A stretch of 8,447 nt of DNA from an uncultured Pseudomonadota bacterium (lineage in GTDB: Bacteria > Pseudomonadota > Gammaproteobacteria > Burkholderiales > Usitatibacteraceae), in NCBI GenBank assembly GCA_946885905.1, contig CAMPHL010000085.1, forward strand, positions 1-8,447, in the 5' to 3' direction. Position numbers and translations under genes: made by a program. Numbering within the stretch: the stretch's first letter is position 1; each line of letters opens with the position of its first letter. Below are positions 1 to 6,628 of this stretch, piece by piece. The notes beneath the pieces are model-generated. The model ran no database searches. It saw only the letters and a program-made list of their open reading frames with translations, and was not told where the DNA came from.

Positions 1-366
1 GCCATTGAAGTGCAGATGCGGGGCGCCGGTCGCCTGCTGGCGCTCATGGCGAGCGGACTGCAAGGGCAGCGCTTCCGCTTCGCGGGCTACCTGCCGGCCG
101 ACTCGGCGGCGCGCAAGGCCGCCATCACCGAGCTCGAGCGGCGCTCCACGCGCGATGGCGAGACGCAGGTGTTCATCGAGACGCCGTATCGCAACGACTC
201 CCTGCTCGCCGACCTGCTCGCCAGTTGCCGTCCCTCGACTCGCCTGTGCGTCGCCGCCGACCTGACCGGTCCGCAGGAATCGATCCGCAGCGAGTCGATC
301 GAACGCTGGCGCGCGCGCCCCGCCCCGCTCGGAAAGCAGCCCGCGATTTTCCTGCTGCTGGCCTGA
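1..366 (+). CDS. RsmI-like SAM-dependent methyltransferase, C-terminal part (5' end outside window)
   Basis: The open frame enters from the left edge in frame 1 and ends at TGA 364-366, giving 121 residues. The stretch LLALMASGLQGQRF, then GYLPAD, VFIETPYRN, RLCVAADLTGPQES and the hydrophobic end AIFLLLA, follows the C-terminal half of the tetrapyrrole-methylase fold family that includes RsmI, the 16S rRNA C1402 ribose 2'-O-methyltransferase. In E. coli RsmI the matching blocks are the FLPA, YEST.R and ARELTK.WE segments. The protein resembles the short RsmI paralogue common in betaproteobacteria, usually annotated only as a SAM-dependent methyltransferase, so the substrate is uncertain. The N-terminal SAM-binding part lies upstream of the window. 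In frame, the first 12 residues do not show the family's PLxGP-type loop that should come just before LLALMASGL; this may be divergence or a small indel. The gene converges on the GGDEF-EAL gene. Confidence 0.85.
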   Translation, partial: AIEVQMRGAGRLLALMASGLQGQRFRFAGYLPADSAARKAAITELERRSTRDGETQVFIETPYRNDSLLADLLASCRPSTRLCVAADLTGPQESIRSESIERWRARPAPLGKQPAIFLLLA

Positions 367-374
367 GACGTTCG

Positions 375-391
375 CCGCCGGTTAGCGGCGG
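375..391. terminator. GC-rich hairpin between convergent genes (left)
   Basis: CCGCCG (375-380) pairs perfectly with CGGCGG (386-391) around the loop GTTAG. It starts 9 nt after the methyltransferase stop. There is no T-run on either strand, so it is not a textbook intrinsic terminator, but its place between two converging stop codons suggests a 3'-end stabilising or terminating structure. Confidence 0.45.
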
Positions 392-402
392 ATTGTCCGC
401 CC

Positions 403-420
403 CAGCGGCCGTTGCCGCTG
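403..420. terminator. GC-rich hairpin between convergent genes (right)
   Basis: CAGCGGC (403-409) pairs perfectly with GCCGCTG (414-420) around the tetraloop CGTT. It sits 10 nt beyond the stop codon of the minus-strand GGDEF-EAL gene. As with its neighbour there is no T-tract on either strand. A two-way terminator or mRNA 3'-end protector is the likeliest role, inferred from position and stem strength. Confidence 0.5.
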
Positions 421-430
421 TGGTCGACCG

Positions 431-3271
431 TCAACGCAAGAACAAGTTGTTTTGCTTGAGCAGCGGATAAAGGACTTCGGCCCGCACCGGCGCCGAAAAG
501 TAGTACCCCTGCCCCACATGGCAACCCTTCGAGCGCAATAGCGCGAGCTGCCCCGCGGTCTCCACGCCCTCGGCGATGGTGTCCAGGTCGAGGCTCTTGG
601 CCATGTTGATGATGGCCACGACGATCGCCGTGTCGTTCGGGTCGACGGTGATGTCGCGCACGAACGACTGGTCGATCTTGAGCTTCTGGATCGGCAGGCG
701 CTTCAGGTACGACAGGCTCGAATAGCCGGTGCCGAAGTCGTCGATGGCGAGCTGCACGCCCATCTCGGAGAGCTTGTTGAGCAGCATGATCATGCCCTCG
801 GTCTGGCGCATGACCTGGCTCTCGGTGATCTCGAGCTCGAGGCACGAGGGCTCGAGGCCGGTCTCGGCGAGCACCCGCGTCACCATGTCGAGGAAGCCCC
901 GGTCGGAGAACTGGCGGGCCGACAGGTTGATCGCCATGCGGCGCTTGGGCAGGCCCATGTCCTGCCACTCGCGCGCCTGCCGGCAGCCCTCGCGCAACAC
1001 CCATTCGCCGATCTCGTTGATGAGGCCGGTTTCCTCCGCGAGCGGGATGAAATCCCCGGGCGAGATCGTGCCGCCGTCCTCGGTCTTCCAGCGCACCAGC
1101 GCCTCGACCGCGAGGATCTCGCCGCTGTCCAGGTCGATCTGGGGCTGGTAGTGCAGCAGGAAGTCGCGGCGCATCACCGCGCGGCGCAGCGCCGATTCGA
1201 GCGTCATGCGGCGCTTGACGGCGATGTTCATCTGCGCGGTGAAGTACTGGTAGGTGTTCTTTCCCTGCGTCTTGCCGTGGAACATCGCCGTGTCGGCGTT
1301 CTTCATGAGGGTCTGGGCATCCCGCCCGTCCTCGGGGAAGAGCGCGATGCCCACCGAACCCGAGACGTGCTGGTCGATGCCGCCCAGCACGAAGGCCTTG
1401 CGCAGCGAGTTGAGGACTTTCTGGGCGACGAGCGATGCGCCGCGCCCGTCGTCGAGGCCGTCGAGCAGCACGATGAACTCGTCGCCGCCCTGGCGCGCGA
1501 TCGTGTCCTCGGCGCGGACGCACTCCTTCAGCCGGCCGGCCACCTGGCGAAGCAGCTCGTCGCCCACGTCGTGGCCCAGCGTGTCGTTGATGTTCTTGAA
1601 GTTGTCGAGGTCGATGAACAGCACCGCCACCTTGCGGCTGGTGCGTTCGGCCCGCGCGATCGAGTGCGCGAGCCGATCCTGCAGCAGCGACCGGTTGGGC
1701 AGTCCCGTGAGGTTGTCGTGGTAGGCGAGGTGCTGGATGCGCTGCTGGATGACCTTGCGGTCGGTCACGTCGCGCGAGTTGAACACCACGCCCTGGATGT
1801 GCGGGTTGTCGAGGCGATTGGTGCCCAGCGACTCGAAGGTGCGCCAGCTCCCGTCCTTGTGCCGCAGCCGGAACTCCACCGGCTCGATCGACTGCCGTCC
1901 CTCGATGATGCGGCGCAACGCCGCCTTGGAGTGCTCGAGGTCCTCGGGGTGGACGATCTCGGCCACGTTGCGGCCGACGGTTTCGGAAGGCTCGTAGCCG
2001 AGCAGGTGCCGCACCGCCGTGCTCTGGTAGCGGATGACACCGTCGGCGTCCACCACCGAGACCAGGTCGAGCGAGCTTTCGGTGAGCACCCGGAAGCGCG
2101 CCTCGCTCGCCTCGAGCGCGCGCTCGGCCTCCTTGTAGCGCGTCACGTCCGTGATGATCCCGATCACGCCCGCGAGGTCGCCGCGCTGGTCGACGAAGCT
2201 CACCTTGTTGTAGAGCATCTCGCGGGTATCGCCCGCGGCCGTGGGCACGCGCATCTCGTAGGTGGCCGACGCCGGGCGCTCCAGCAACCGGCGGTCGTGG
2301 TCGCAGTGGTCCTGCGCTACCTGCGCGTCGAAAACCTCCTCGATGCGGCGGCCGGTCCAGTCCTTGCCACGGGTGAAGAGCTCGTCGAAGGCGCGGTTGT
2401 ACATGCGGAAGCGCCCCTCGACGTCCTTGAAATACACCGGGTTCGGGATCGCATCGAGCAGCGCACGGGTGAAGTGGAGGTGGCGTTCCAGGTCTGCCGC
2501 GGTGCGCTTGGCGCCGCTCACGTCGATGCAGGCCACCAGCAGGCCATACACGGTCCCGGTCTCGTCGCGCAGCGGTGCCGCCGAGACGTTGATCACGATG
2601 TCCGTGCCGTCCGCGCGCCGGCGCTCGAGCTCCAGGCCCGTGAGCACTTCGCCACCCAGCACGCGCGCCCGCAGCAGCGCGGCCTCTTCCTTCTTCTCCT
2701 CGCTGATGAACGGCGCGCGCCGGCCGATCGCCTGCTCCCGCTTGTAGCCGAAGATGCGCTCGGCGGCCTCGTTCCAGAACTTGACGATGCCGTCCGTGTC
2801 GCTGGTGTAGATCGCCACGGGCGAGGTGCCGATGACCGCCGAGAGGAAAGCGTTGGCGTTGTGGAGCTCGCGGTCGAGCGCGCGCTGCTCGGTGAGGTCG
2901 AAGAAGGCGCCCACGACGAGCTTCGCGTGGCCGGAGGCTTCGCGCACCACCGCCGCCACGCGGCGCACCCAGATCTCGGTGCCGTCCTTGCGCAGGTAGC
3001 GTTTGTCCACCGGGGCCGTGAAGTCCGCGCCGGCGCGGATCTGCCGCAACTGCTCCTCGTCGCGCGCGGCGTCGTCCGGGTGGGTGAAGCGGCGGAACGA
3101 CTGGCCCTCGAGCTCCTCGCGCGAGTAGCCGGTCATCTCGCAGAAGGCGCGGTTCACGTGCCGGAAGATCCCCTCCGGGCTGATCACGACGAGCCCGACG
3201 GCGGTGCGCTCGAACGCCTCCCGTACCAGCTCGAGCTCTAGATGTCGTGGGCTGTCGGCGACCGCGCTCAC
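431..3271 (-). CDS. Four-PAS GGDEF-EAL protein (c-di-GMP cyclase/phosphodiesterase)
   Basis: This 946-residue protein has no membrane segment or signal peptide, so it should be a cytosolic sensor that makes or breaks cyclic di-GMP. Four PAS/PAC units fill about residues 12-130, 138-258, 262-382 and 387-506. The GGDEF domain (about 512-675) has an intact GGDEF at 595-599 and an RxxD inhibitory site (RAED, 586-589) at the correct spacing. The EAL domain (about 690-937) keeps EAL at 723-725, N782, E814, the DDFGTGYSSL motif from D844, K865, E901 and Q921, the expected metal-binding and catalytic set. Both activities are therefore possible; many such tandem proteins act mainly as phosphodiesterases, often with GTP as activator. 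The start is GTG at 3271, 2 nt after the peptidase stop, with a GGAG at 3283-3286. The frame stays open further upstream, but that part is arginine-rich shadow coding inside the peptidase gene. Ligands of the PAS domains cannot be read from sequence. Confidence 0.95.
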   Translation of the reverse strand: MSAVADSPRHLELELVREAFERTAVGLVVISPEGIFRHVNRAFCEMTGYSREELEGQSFRRFTHPDDAARDEEQLRQIRAGADFTAPVDKRYLRKDGTEIWVRRVAAVVREASGHAKLVVGAFFDLTEQRALDRELHNANAFLSAVIGTSPVAIYTSDTDGIVKFWNEAAERIFGYKREQAIGRRAPFISEEKKEEAALLRARVLGGEVLTGLELERRRADGTDIVINVSAAPLRDETGTVYGLLVACIDVSGAKRTAADLERHLHFTRALLDAIPNPVYFKDVEGRFRMYNRAFDELFTRGKDWTGRRIEEVFDAQVAQDHCDHDRRLLERPASATYEMRVPTAAGDTREMLYNKVSFVDQRGDLAGVIGIITDVTRYKEAERALEASEARFRVLTESSLDLVSVVDADGVIRYQSTAVRHLLGYEPSETVGRNVAEIVHPEDLEHSKAALRRIIEGRQSIEPVEFRLRHKDGSWRTFESLGTNRLDNPHIQGVVFNSRDVTDRKVIQQRIQHLAYHDNLTGLPNRSLLQDRLAHSIARAERTSRKVAVLFIDLDNFKNINDTLGHDVGDELLRQVAGRLKECVRAEDTIARQGGDEFIVLLDGLDDGRGASLVAQKVLNSLRKAFVLGGIDQHVSGSVGIALFPEDGRDAQTLMKNADTAMFHGKTQGKNTYQYFTAQMNIAVKRRMTLESALRRAVMRRDFLLHYQPQIDLDSGEILAVEALVRWKTEDGGTISPGDFIPLAEETGLINEIGEWVLREGCRQAREWQDMGLPKRRMAINLSARQFSDRGFLDMVTRVLAETGLEPSCLELEITESQVMRQTEGMIMLLNKLSEMGVQLAIDDFGTGYSSLSYLKRLPIQKLKIDQSFVRDITVDPNDTAIVVAIINMAKSLDLDTIAEGVETAGQLALLRSKGCHVGQGYYFSAPVRAEVLYPLLKQNNLFLR

Positions 3272-3273
3272 GC

Positions 3274-4245
3274 TCAGCGGATCTCCAGCACCGCGCGCCT
3301 GGCCGCGTCCGTGAAGGCGCGGACGAGCGCTTCGCCGGTCTCGGCGCCGAAGCGCTTCGACAGGGTCTCGAAGGGATTCTCCTCGACCGTGAAGTTGACC
3401 AGCTTGTCGGCGTTGAAGACCTCGCGTGCCACGTACTCCGTGCTGCCGAGCGCATCGGCGAGCCCCAGCTCGATGCTCCTCTCGCCGGTCCAGAAGAAGC
3501 CCTGGAACATCTCGGGCGTTTCCTTCAGGCGCTTGCCGCGTCCGTCGCGCACGACCTTGATGAACTGCTCGTGGACTTCCTGGAGCAGCTTCTGCATGTG
3601 CGCGCGTTCCTCCGGCTTCTCCGGCTCGAAGGCATCGAGGAAGTTCTTGTTGCTGCCCGATTTGTAGACGCGCCGCTCCACGCCCAGCTTTTCGATCGCG
3701 CCCTGGAAGCCGAAGCCGCCCGAGATCACGCCGATCGAGCCCACGATGCTCGCCTTGTCGACGTAGATCTTGTCCGCGGCGACGGCGATGTAGTACCCGC
3801 CGGAGGCGCACAGGTCCTCCACCACGGCATGAAGCGGGATCGAGGGGTACTTGGCGCGCAGCCGGCGGATCTCGTCGTTCACGTGGCCCGCCTGGACGGG
3901 ACTGCCGCCGGGGCTGTTGATGCGCACGACCACGCCCGCGGTGTTGCTGTCCTTGAAGGCGCGGTTCAGGCCCTTGATGAGGCGCTCGGCCGATGCCTGG
4001 TCCTCGGCGCTGATGACCCCCTCCACATCGACGACCGCGGTGTGCTTGCCGATCGTGGTTCGCGAGTCACCCTCGGACCTGCCGAACCAGCCCAGCGCCG
4101 CGCCGATCACGAGGAAGGCCATCGCGAACCAGAGCAGCTTGAACAGAGCGTTCCACTGCCGGGTGCGCCGCTGCTCTTCGATCGCCTTCAGGGCGACCTT
4201 TTCGAGCACCGCGCGCTCCCATTGGGGCGGGCCGGGGTCGGTCAT
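3274..4245 (-). CDS. sppA: S49 family membrane-anchored serine peptidase (SppA/SohB type)
   Basis: This 323-residue protein belongs to the short, single-domain form of the signal peptide peptidase family S49. A basic N-terminus (residues 1-33) is followed by one hydrophobic segment at about 34-55, which should anchor it in the inner membrane with the peptidase domain outside. The domain begins at about 68. It shows the oxyanion-region stretch INSPGGSP (109-116), the nucleophile Ser148 in CASGGYY, the SIGVISGGFGF block, and the probable general base Lys195 in VYKSGS, 47 residues later. That spacing fits the Ser-Lys dyad of Bacillus SppA. Its job is probably cleaving leftover signal peptides or misfolded membrane peptides. 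The ATG overlaps the Rieske stop as ATGA (4242-4245), and an AGGA lies about 10 nt upstream. Its stop is 2 nt before the GGDEF-EAL start. It could equally be named sohB, since the two short forms are hard to separate by eye. Confidence 0.93.
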   Translation of the reverse strand: MTDPGPPQWERAVLEKVALKAIEEQRRTRQWNALFKLLWFAMAFLVIGAALGWFGRSEGDSRTTIGKHTAVVDVEGVISAEDQASAERLIKGLNRAFKDSNTAGVVVRINSPGGSPVQAGHVNDEIRRLRAKYPSIPLHAVVEDLCASGGYYIAVAADKIYVDKASIVGSIGVISGGFGFQGAIEKLGVERRVYKSGSNKNFLDAFEPEKPEERAHMQKLLQEVHEQFIKVVRDGRGKRLKETPEMFQGFFWTGERSIELGLADALGSTEYVAREVFNADKLVNFTVEENPFETLSKRFGAETGEALVRAFTDAARRAVLEIR

Positions 4246-4607
4246 CGGGGTGCGGTCCTGCGTACGGGAGCTTCATCCAAGAGGAGCACCTGGCCGTCGC
4301 GCTCCGTGATTGCGAGCGGCTCGAGTGCAGCGCCGCGGCACGGTCCCGCGACGCACTTTCCATTGCCCGGCTCGAAAAGCGCGCCATGAGTCGAGCAGAT
4401 CAAGTATAGCTTGGACTCGTCGAAGAACTCCCCCGGATTCCAGTCGAGCTCGGTGGACGCGTGCGGGCACCGGTTCACGAAGGCGCGCACCGTGCCGAGG
4501 TGCCGCACGGCGAAGCCCACGGGCGTGAAGTGAGCCTGCGGATCGAGCTCGAAGCGCACGCCGGCGCCGCCATCGGCGAGCTCGGAAGATGCGCAGATGC
4601 GCTTCAT
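4242..4607 (-). CDS. Small Rieske [2Fe-2S] protein
   Basis: This is a 121-residue stand-alone Rieske domain. Both cluster-binding boxes are present: C47-P-H49 in NRCPHAS and C71-S-T-H74 in CSTHGALFEP, 24 residues apart from cysteine to cysteine, so two Cys and two His can bind a [2Fe-2S] cluster. No membrane segment or export signal is seen, which suggests a soluble cytosolic electron carrier or redox sensor of the ferredoxin type. No oxygenase catalytic domain is attached, and no reductase or oxygenase gene lies nearby, so its partner is unknown. The ATG at 4607 overlaps the phosphatase stop (ATGA, 4604-4607), and its own stop overlaps the peptidase start, which indicates translational coupling on both sides. 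I recall the same small Rieske gene between a HAD phosphatase and an S49 peptidase in other betaproteobacteria, a conserved but functionally unexplained arrangement. Confidence 0.93.
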   Translation of the reverse strand: MKRICASSELADGGAGVRFELDPQAHFTPVGFAVRHLGTVRAFVNRCPHASTELDWNPGEFFDESKLYLICSTHGALFEPGNGKCVAGPCRGAALEPLAITERDGQVLLLDEAPVRRTAPR

Positions 4608-5257
4608 GCGTTGGCGCCCAGCCAGCGGTGCAGCTCCTGCACGCTGGCGCATCGAACCACCGCTGGACGCGTGAGCAAGAGCTCCTCGCCATGCGCGCCA
4701 TAGGAAACGGCGATCGCATCCACGCCCGCGTTCGCCGCGAGCTCGAGGTCGTGCGTGGTGTCGCCGACCATCACCGCGCGGCCCGGCTCCACGCCGGTCA
4801 TCTCGAGCAGCATGAGGAGCATTCCGGGATGCGGCTTGGCGAAACCCTCGTCCGCGCAGCGCGTGGCTTCGAACCAGGGCCCGAGGCCGGTCTGCTCGAG
4901 CGCGCGTTCGAGGCCCCGGCGCGCCTTTCCGGTCGCGACGGCGAGGCGGCGGCCGCGCCCATGAAGGTCTTCCAGCATCTCGCGCACGCCGCCGAAAAGG
5001 GGCGCCTCGGGCTCCCCGGCGAGGAAGTGATGGCGGTAACGCTCCGCGAGCCACGCCTGCCCGGCCGCGTCCAGATCGGGCACCACTTTCCGGAACGTGT
5101 CCGCCATGTTGAGGCCGATCACGAACAATGCTTCCTCTTCCGTGGGGACCGCGCATCCCACGTCGCGGCAAGCGGCCTGGAGGCTGTGGGCGATCACGCG
5201 CGTGGAGTCCATGAGCGTGCCGTCCCAGTCGAAGACGACCAGGTCGTACTTGTTCAC
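4604..5257 (-). CDS. HAD-superfamily phosphatase (phosphoglycolate phosphatase-like)
   Basis: A 217-residue HAD hydrolase of the type with a small helical cap inserted between motifs I and II. Counting from the chosen start, motif I is DWDGT at 10-14, with nucleophile Asp10 and acid/base Asp12. Motif II is the Thr of VATGKA at 109, motif III is the Lys of AKPHPG at 141, and motif IV is GDTTHD at 165-170. All four are intact, so it should be an active Mg-dependent phosphatase. It resembles the phosphoglycolate phosphatase group, but the substrate cannot be fixed from sequence. The start chosen is GTG at 5257, because AGAGG lies 6 nt upstream of it. An in-frame GTG at 5275 would add six residues, but it falls inside the palindromic repeat and lacks a ribosome binding site. 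The gene ends in an ATGA overlap with the Rieske gene. Confidence 0.92.
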   Translation of the reverse strand: MNKYDLVVFDWDGTLMDSTRVIAHSLQAACRDVGCAVPTEEEALFVIGLNMADTFRKVVPDLDAAGQAWLAERYRHHFLAGEPEAPLFGGVREMLEDLHGRGRRLAVATGKARRGLERALEQTGLGPWFEATRCADEGFAKPHPGMLLMLLEMTGVEPGRAVMVGDTTHDLELAANAGVDAIAVSYGAHGEELLLTRPAVVRCASVQELHRWLGANA

Positions 5258-5263
5258 GCGAAA

Positions 5264-5268
5264 CCTCT
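5264..5268 (-). promoter_or_regulatory. Ribosome binding site deciding the start of the HAD phosphatase
   Basis: On the minus strand AGAGG stands 6 nt before the GTG at 5257. It directly abuts the inner-strand end of the palindromic repeat, whose outermost base is 5269. This favours the shorter start over the GTG at 5275 and places translation initiation right at the foot of the predicted hairpin. Confidence 0.7.
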
Positions 5269-5400
5269 GGAACACGGATGAAACGGATAAAGCGGATGAA
5301 CACGGATAACACCAACCATGCTTTCGTGCCTGCGCTCGCCGTAGCCACGAAGCAATGCCTTATCCGTGTTCATCGGTTTCATCCGTTTCATCCGTGTTCC
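5269..5400. repeat. 132-bp near-palindromic element with GGAT-unit arms
   Basis: The arms are 5269-5309 and 5360-5400. The right arm, reverse complemented, matches the left at 38 of 41 positions. Each arm contains four GGAT-core units: GGAT begins at 5276, 5285, 5294 and 5304 on the left, and the complementary ATCC begins at 5362, 5381 and 5390 on the right, with a variant ATCG at 5372. Spacing is 9, 9, 10 bp on the left and mirrored on the right. The 50-nt centre continues to pair imperfectly (5317-5328 against 5346-5357), so the whole element can fold into one long hairpin in RNA of either strand. It fills the gap between rluC and the HAD phosphatase and overlaps the rluC 3' end. There is no open frame of its own, no transposase and no obvious target-site duplication. 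It looks like a non-autonomous, REP- or MITE-like repeat; only one copy lies in this window. Confidence 0.85.
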
Positions 5401-6341
5401 CCGCTTTTGGCCTCCGTCAGCCACCGCAGCCGAAATTCCTCGAGATCCCGCGGCAGCGGCGACTCGATGCGAACCGGCTCATTGGAAATGGGATGCGCGA
5501 ACGCGAGCGAGCGCGCGTGCAGGAACATCCGCTTCAACCCCTCCTTGCGAAGCCGCCGGTTGAGCTCGAAGTCGCCGTATTTGTCGTCGCCCAGGACCGG
5601 GTGCTTCAGGTGCGCGAGGTGCACGCGGATCTGGTGCGTACGGCCGGTGAGCAGCTCCGCCTCGAGCAGGCTGAACTCGCGTCCGCGGTCGAGGCGCCGC
5701 AAGACGGTCTCGGCCTCCTGCCCGCGCTCCGAAACCGAAACGTGCTTGCCTCCATCGGCGAGCGTGCGTTTGGCCAGCGCCGCGCGCACGCGCTGCAGCT
5801 CGTTTCGAAATCGCCCGGCCACGCCCGCGAGGTAGCGTTTGTCCACGGCGCGCGTCCGGATCGCCTCGTGCAGGGCGGTGAGCGCCGGACGCCGCTTGGC
5901 GACCAGCAGCACGCCCGAGGTCTCGCGATCGAGCCGGTGCACGAGCTCGTGGTAGCGCGCCTGCGGCCGAATCGAACGACGCGACTCGATCACCCCGTGG
6001 GCCACGCCGCTGCCGCCGTGGACCGCGATGCCCGACGGCTTGTCGATGGCGAGGAAGGCGTCGTCCTCGAAAAGGATCGGCAGCCTGAAGTGCGGCGCCG
6101 GCGCGGCCTCGGCCTTCCCGGCGATGCGCATGGGCGGAACGCGGATGCGGTCCCCGGCCTGCACGCGCCGCGACGCATCGACGCGCCCACTGTTCACCCG
6201 CACCTCGCCGCTGCGCAGGACGCGGTAGACGTGGCTCTTGGGCACGCCCTTCAGCCTGGCGAACAGGTAGTTGTCGATGCGCTGGCCGGCCTCCTCTTCC
6301 GTCACCTCGATCCAGCTGGCCGCTTTGCCATCGCCCCACAT
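5388..6341 (-). CDS. rluC: 23S rRNA pseudouridine synthase, RluC type
   Basis: This 317-residue protein has an N-terminal S4 RNA-binding domain at about 19-70 (AGQRIDNYLFARLKGVPKSHVYRVLRSGEVRVN). The RluA-family catalytic domain starts at about 88. The catalytic signature HRLDRETSG puts the nucleophilic Asp at 138. Other family blocks are IDKPSGIAVHGG (99-110), LLTGRTHQIRVHL (230-242) and HPVLGDDKYGD (247-257). E. coli RluC converts U955, U2504 and U2580 of 23S rRNA to pseudouridine, and the position divergent from rne matches rluC in many proteobacteria. The ATG at 6341 has no good ribosome binding site; GTG at codon 13 is an alternative start. The final residues GEHG and the TGA come from the arm of the palindromic repeat, so the original C-terminus may have been altered. 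The HAD gene starts 130 bp downstream on the same strand. Confidence 0.94.
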   Translation of the reverse strand: MWGDGKAASWIEVTEEEAGQRIDNYLFARLKGVPKSHVYRVLRSGEVRVNSGRVDASRRVQAGDRIRVPPMRIAGKAEAAPAPHFRLPILFEDDAFLAIDKPSGIAVHGGSGVAHGVIESRRSIRPQARYHELVHRLDRETSGVLLVAKRRPALTALHEAIRTRAVDKRYLAGVAGRFRNELQRVRAALAKRTLADGGKHVSVSERGQEAETVLRRLDRGREFSLLEAELLTGRTHQIRVHLAHLKHPVLGDDKYGDFELNRRLRKEGLKRMFLHARSLAFAHPISNEPVRIESPLPRDLEEFRLRWLTEAKSGEHG

Positions 6342-6405
6342 GCCGGTATACTACAGGTCGTTGATTTCCAAGAGATCGACACCGTCCCACGGGACGAGGA
6401 CCGGA

Positions 6406-6425
6406 GGCGGCCGCGAAAGGCCGCC
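6406..6425 (+). promoter_or_regulatory. Perfect 7-bp hairpin in the rne upstream region
   Basis: GGCGGCC (6406-6412) pairs with GGCCGCC (6419-6425) around the purine-rich loop GCGAAA. A second stem, GCAGGC (6428-6433) with GCCTGC (6445-6450), follows 2 nt later. Whether either is transcribed depends on where the rne promoter lies. It could also end upstream antisense transcription, but no T-run follows. Confidence 0.4.
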
Positions 6426-6628
6426 GAGCAGGCAAACATCGTCCGCCTGCGAGACCAAGGGCGATGGACAAACGAAATACGCGCTCGACGCACGAATTCC
6501 ACGGTTTCCGCCTCAGCGCCCCGAAAAGTGGCCGGCGCGAAACCCAGACGAAGAAAACCAGAAATCGTCCCCTCGCTCACGCACACGTGACGCATCCAAA
6601 GACAGACTTCTGAAGTAGCTCGTCGCCC

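Noticed and set aside
1151..3241. A 696-codon open frame on the plus strand, antisense to the GGDEF-EAL gene
   Set aside because: It is rich in Val, Ala, Arg, Asp and His with no recognisable domain, while the opposite strand carries a complete four-PAS GGDEF-EAL protein. Long antisense frames are common in GC-rich genes.
87..3455. A 1122-codon minus-strand frame crossing the peptidase, GGDEF-EAL and methyltransferase regions
   Set aside because: It is a shifted frame of the real genes, with Arg/Ala/Gly/Pro-rich low-complexity translation and no domain; it even runs through the convergent methyltransferase gene.
3272..3811. N-terminal extension of the GGDEF-EAL frame by 180 codons
   Set aside because: The extension is Arg/Gly-rich, lies wholly inside the peptidase gene in another frame and has no domain; the GTG at 3271 gives a normal PAS start directly after the peptidase stop.
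5269..5400. CRISPR array or tandem-repeat binding array
   Set aside because: The units are only about 9-10 bp with no spacers of constant length, and the two blocks are inverted rather than direct.
5278..5835. Plus-strand frames starting in the GGAT repeat (MKRIKRMNTDNTNH...)
   Set aside because: The start is only the repeat tract read as protein, and the rest is antisense to rluC with no domain.
6345..6371. Possible promoter for rluC on the minus strand (TAGTAT near 6348-6353, TTGGAA near 6366-6371)
   Set aside because: The spacer is only 12 bp, and transcription would start at about the ATG itself. Too weak to list as a promoter.
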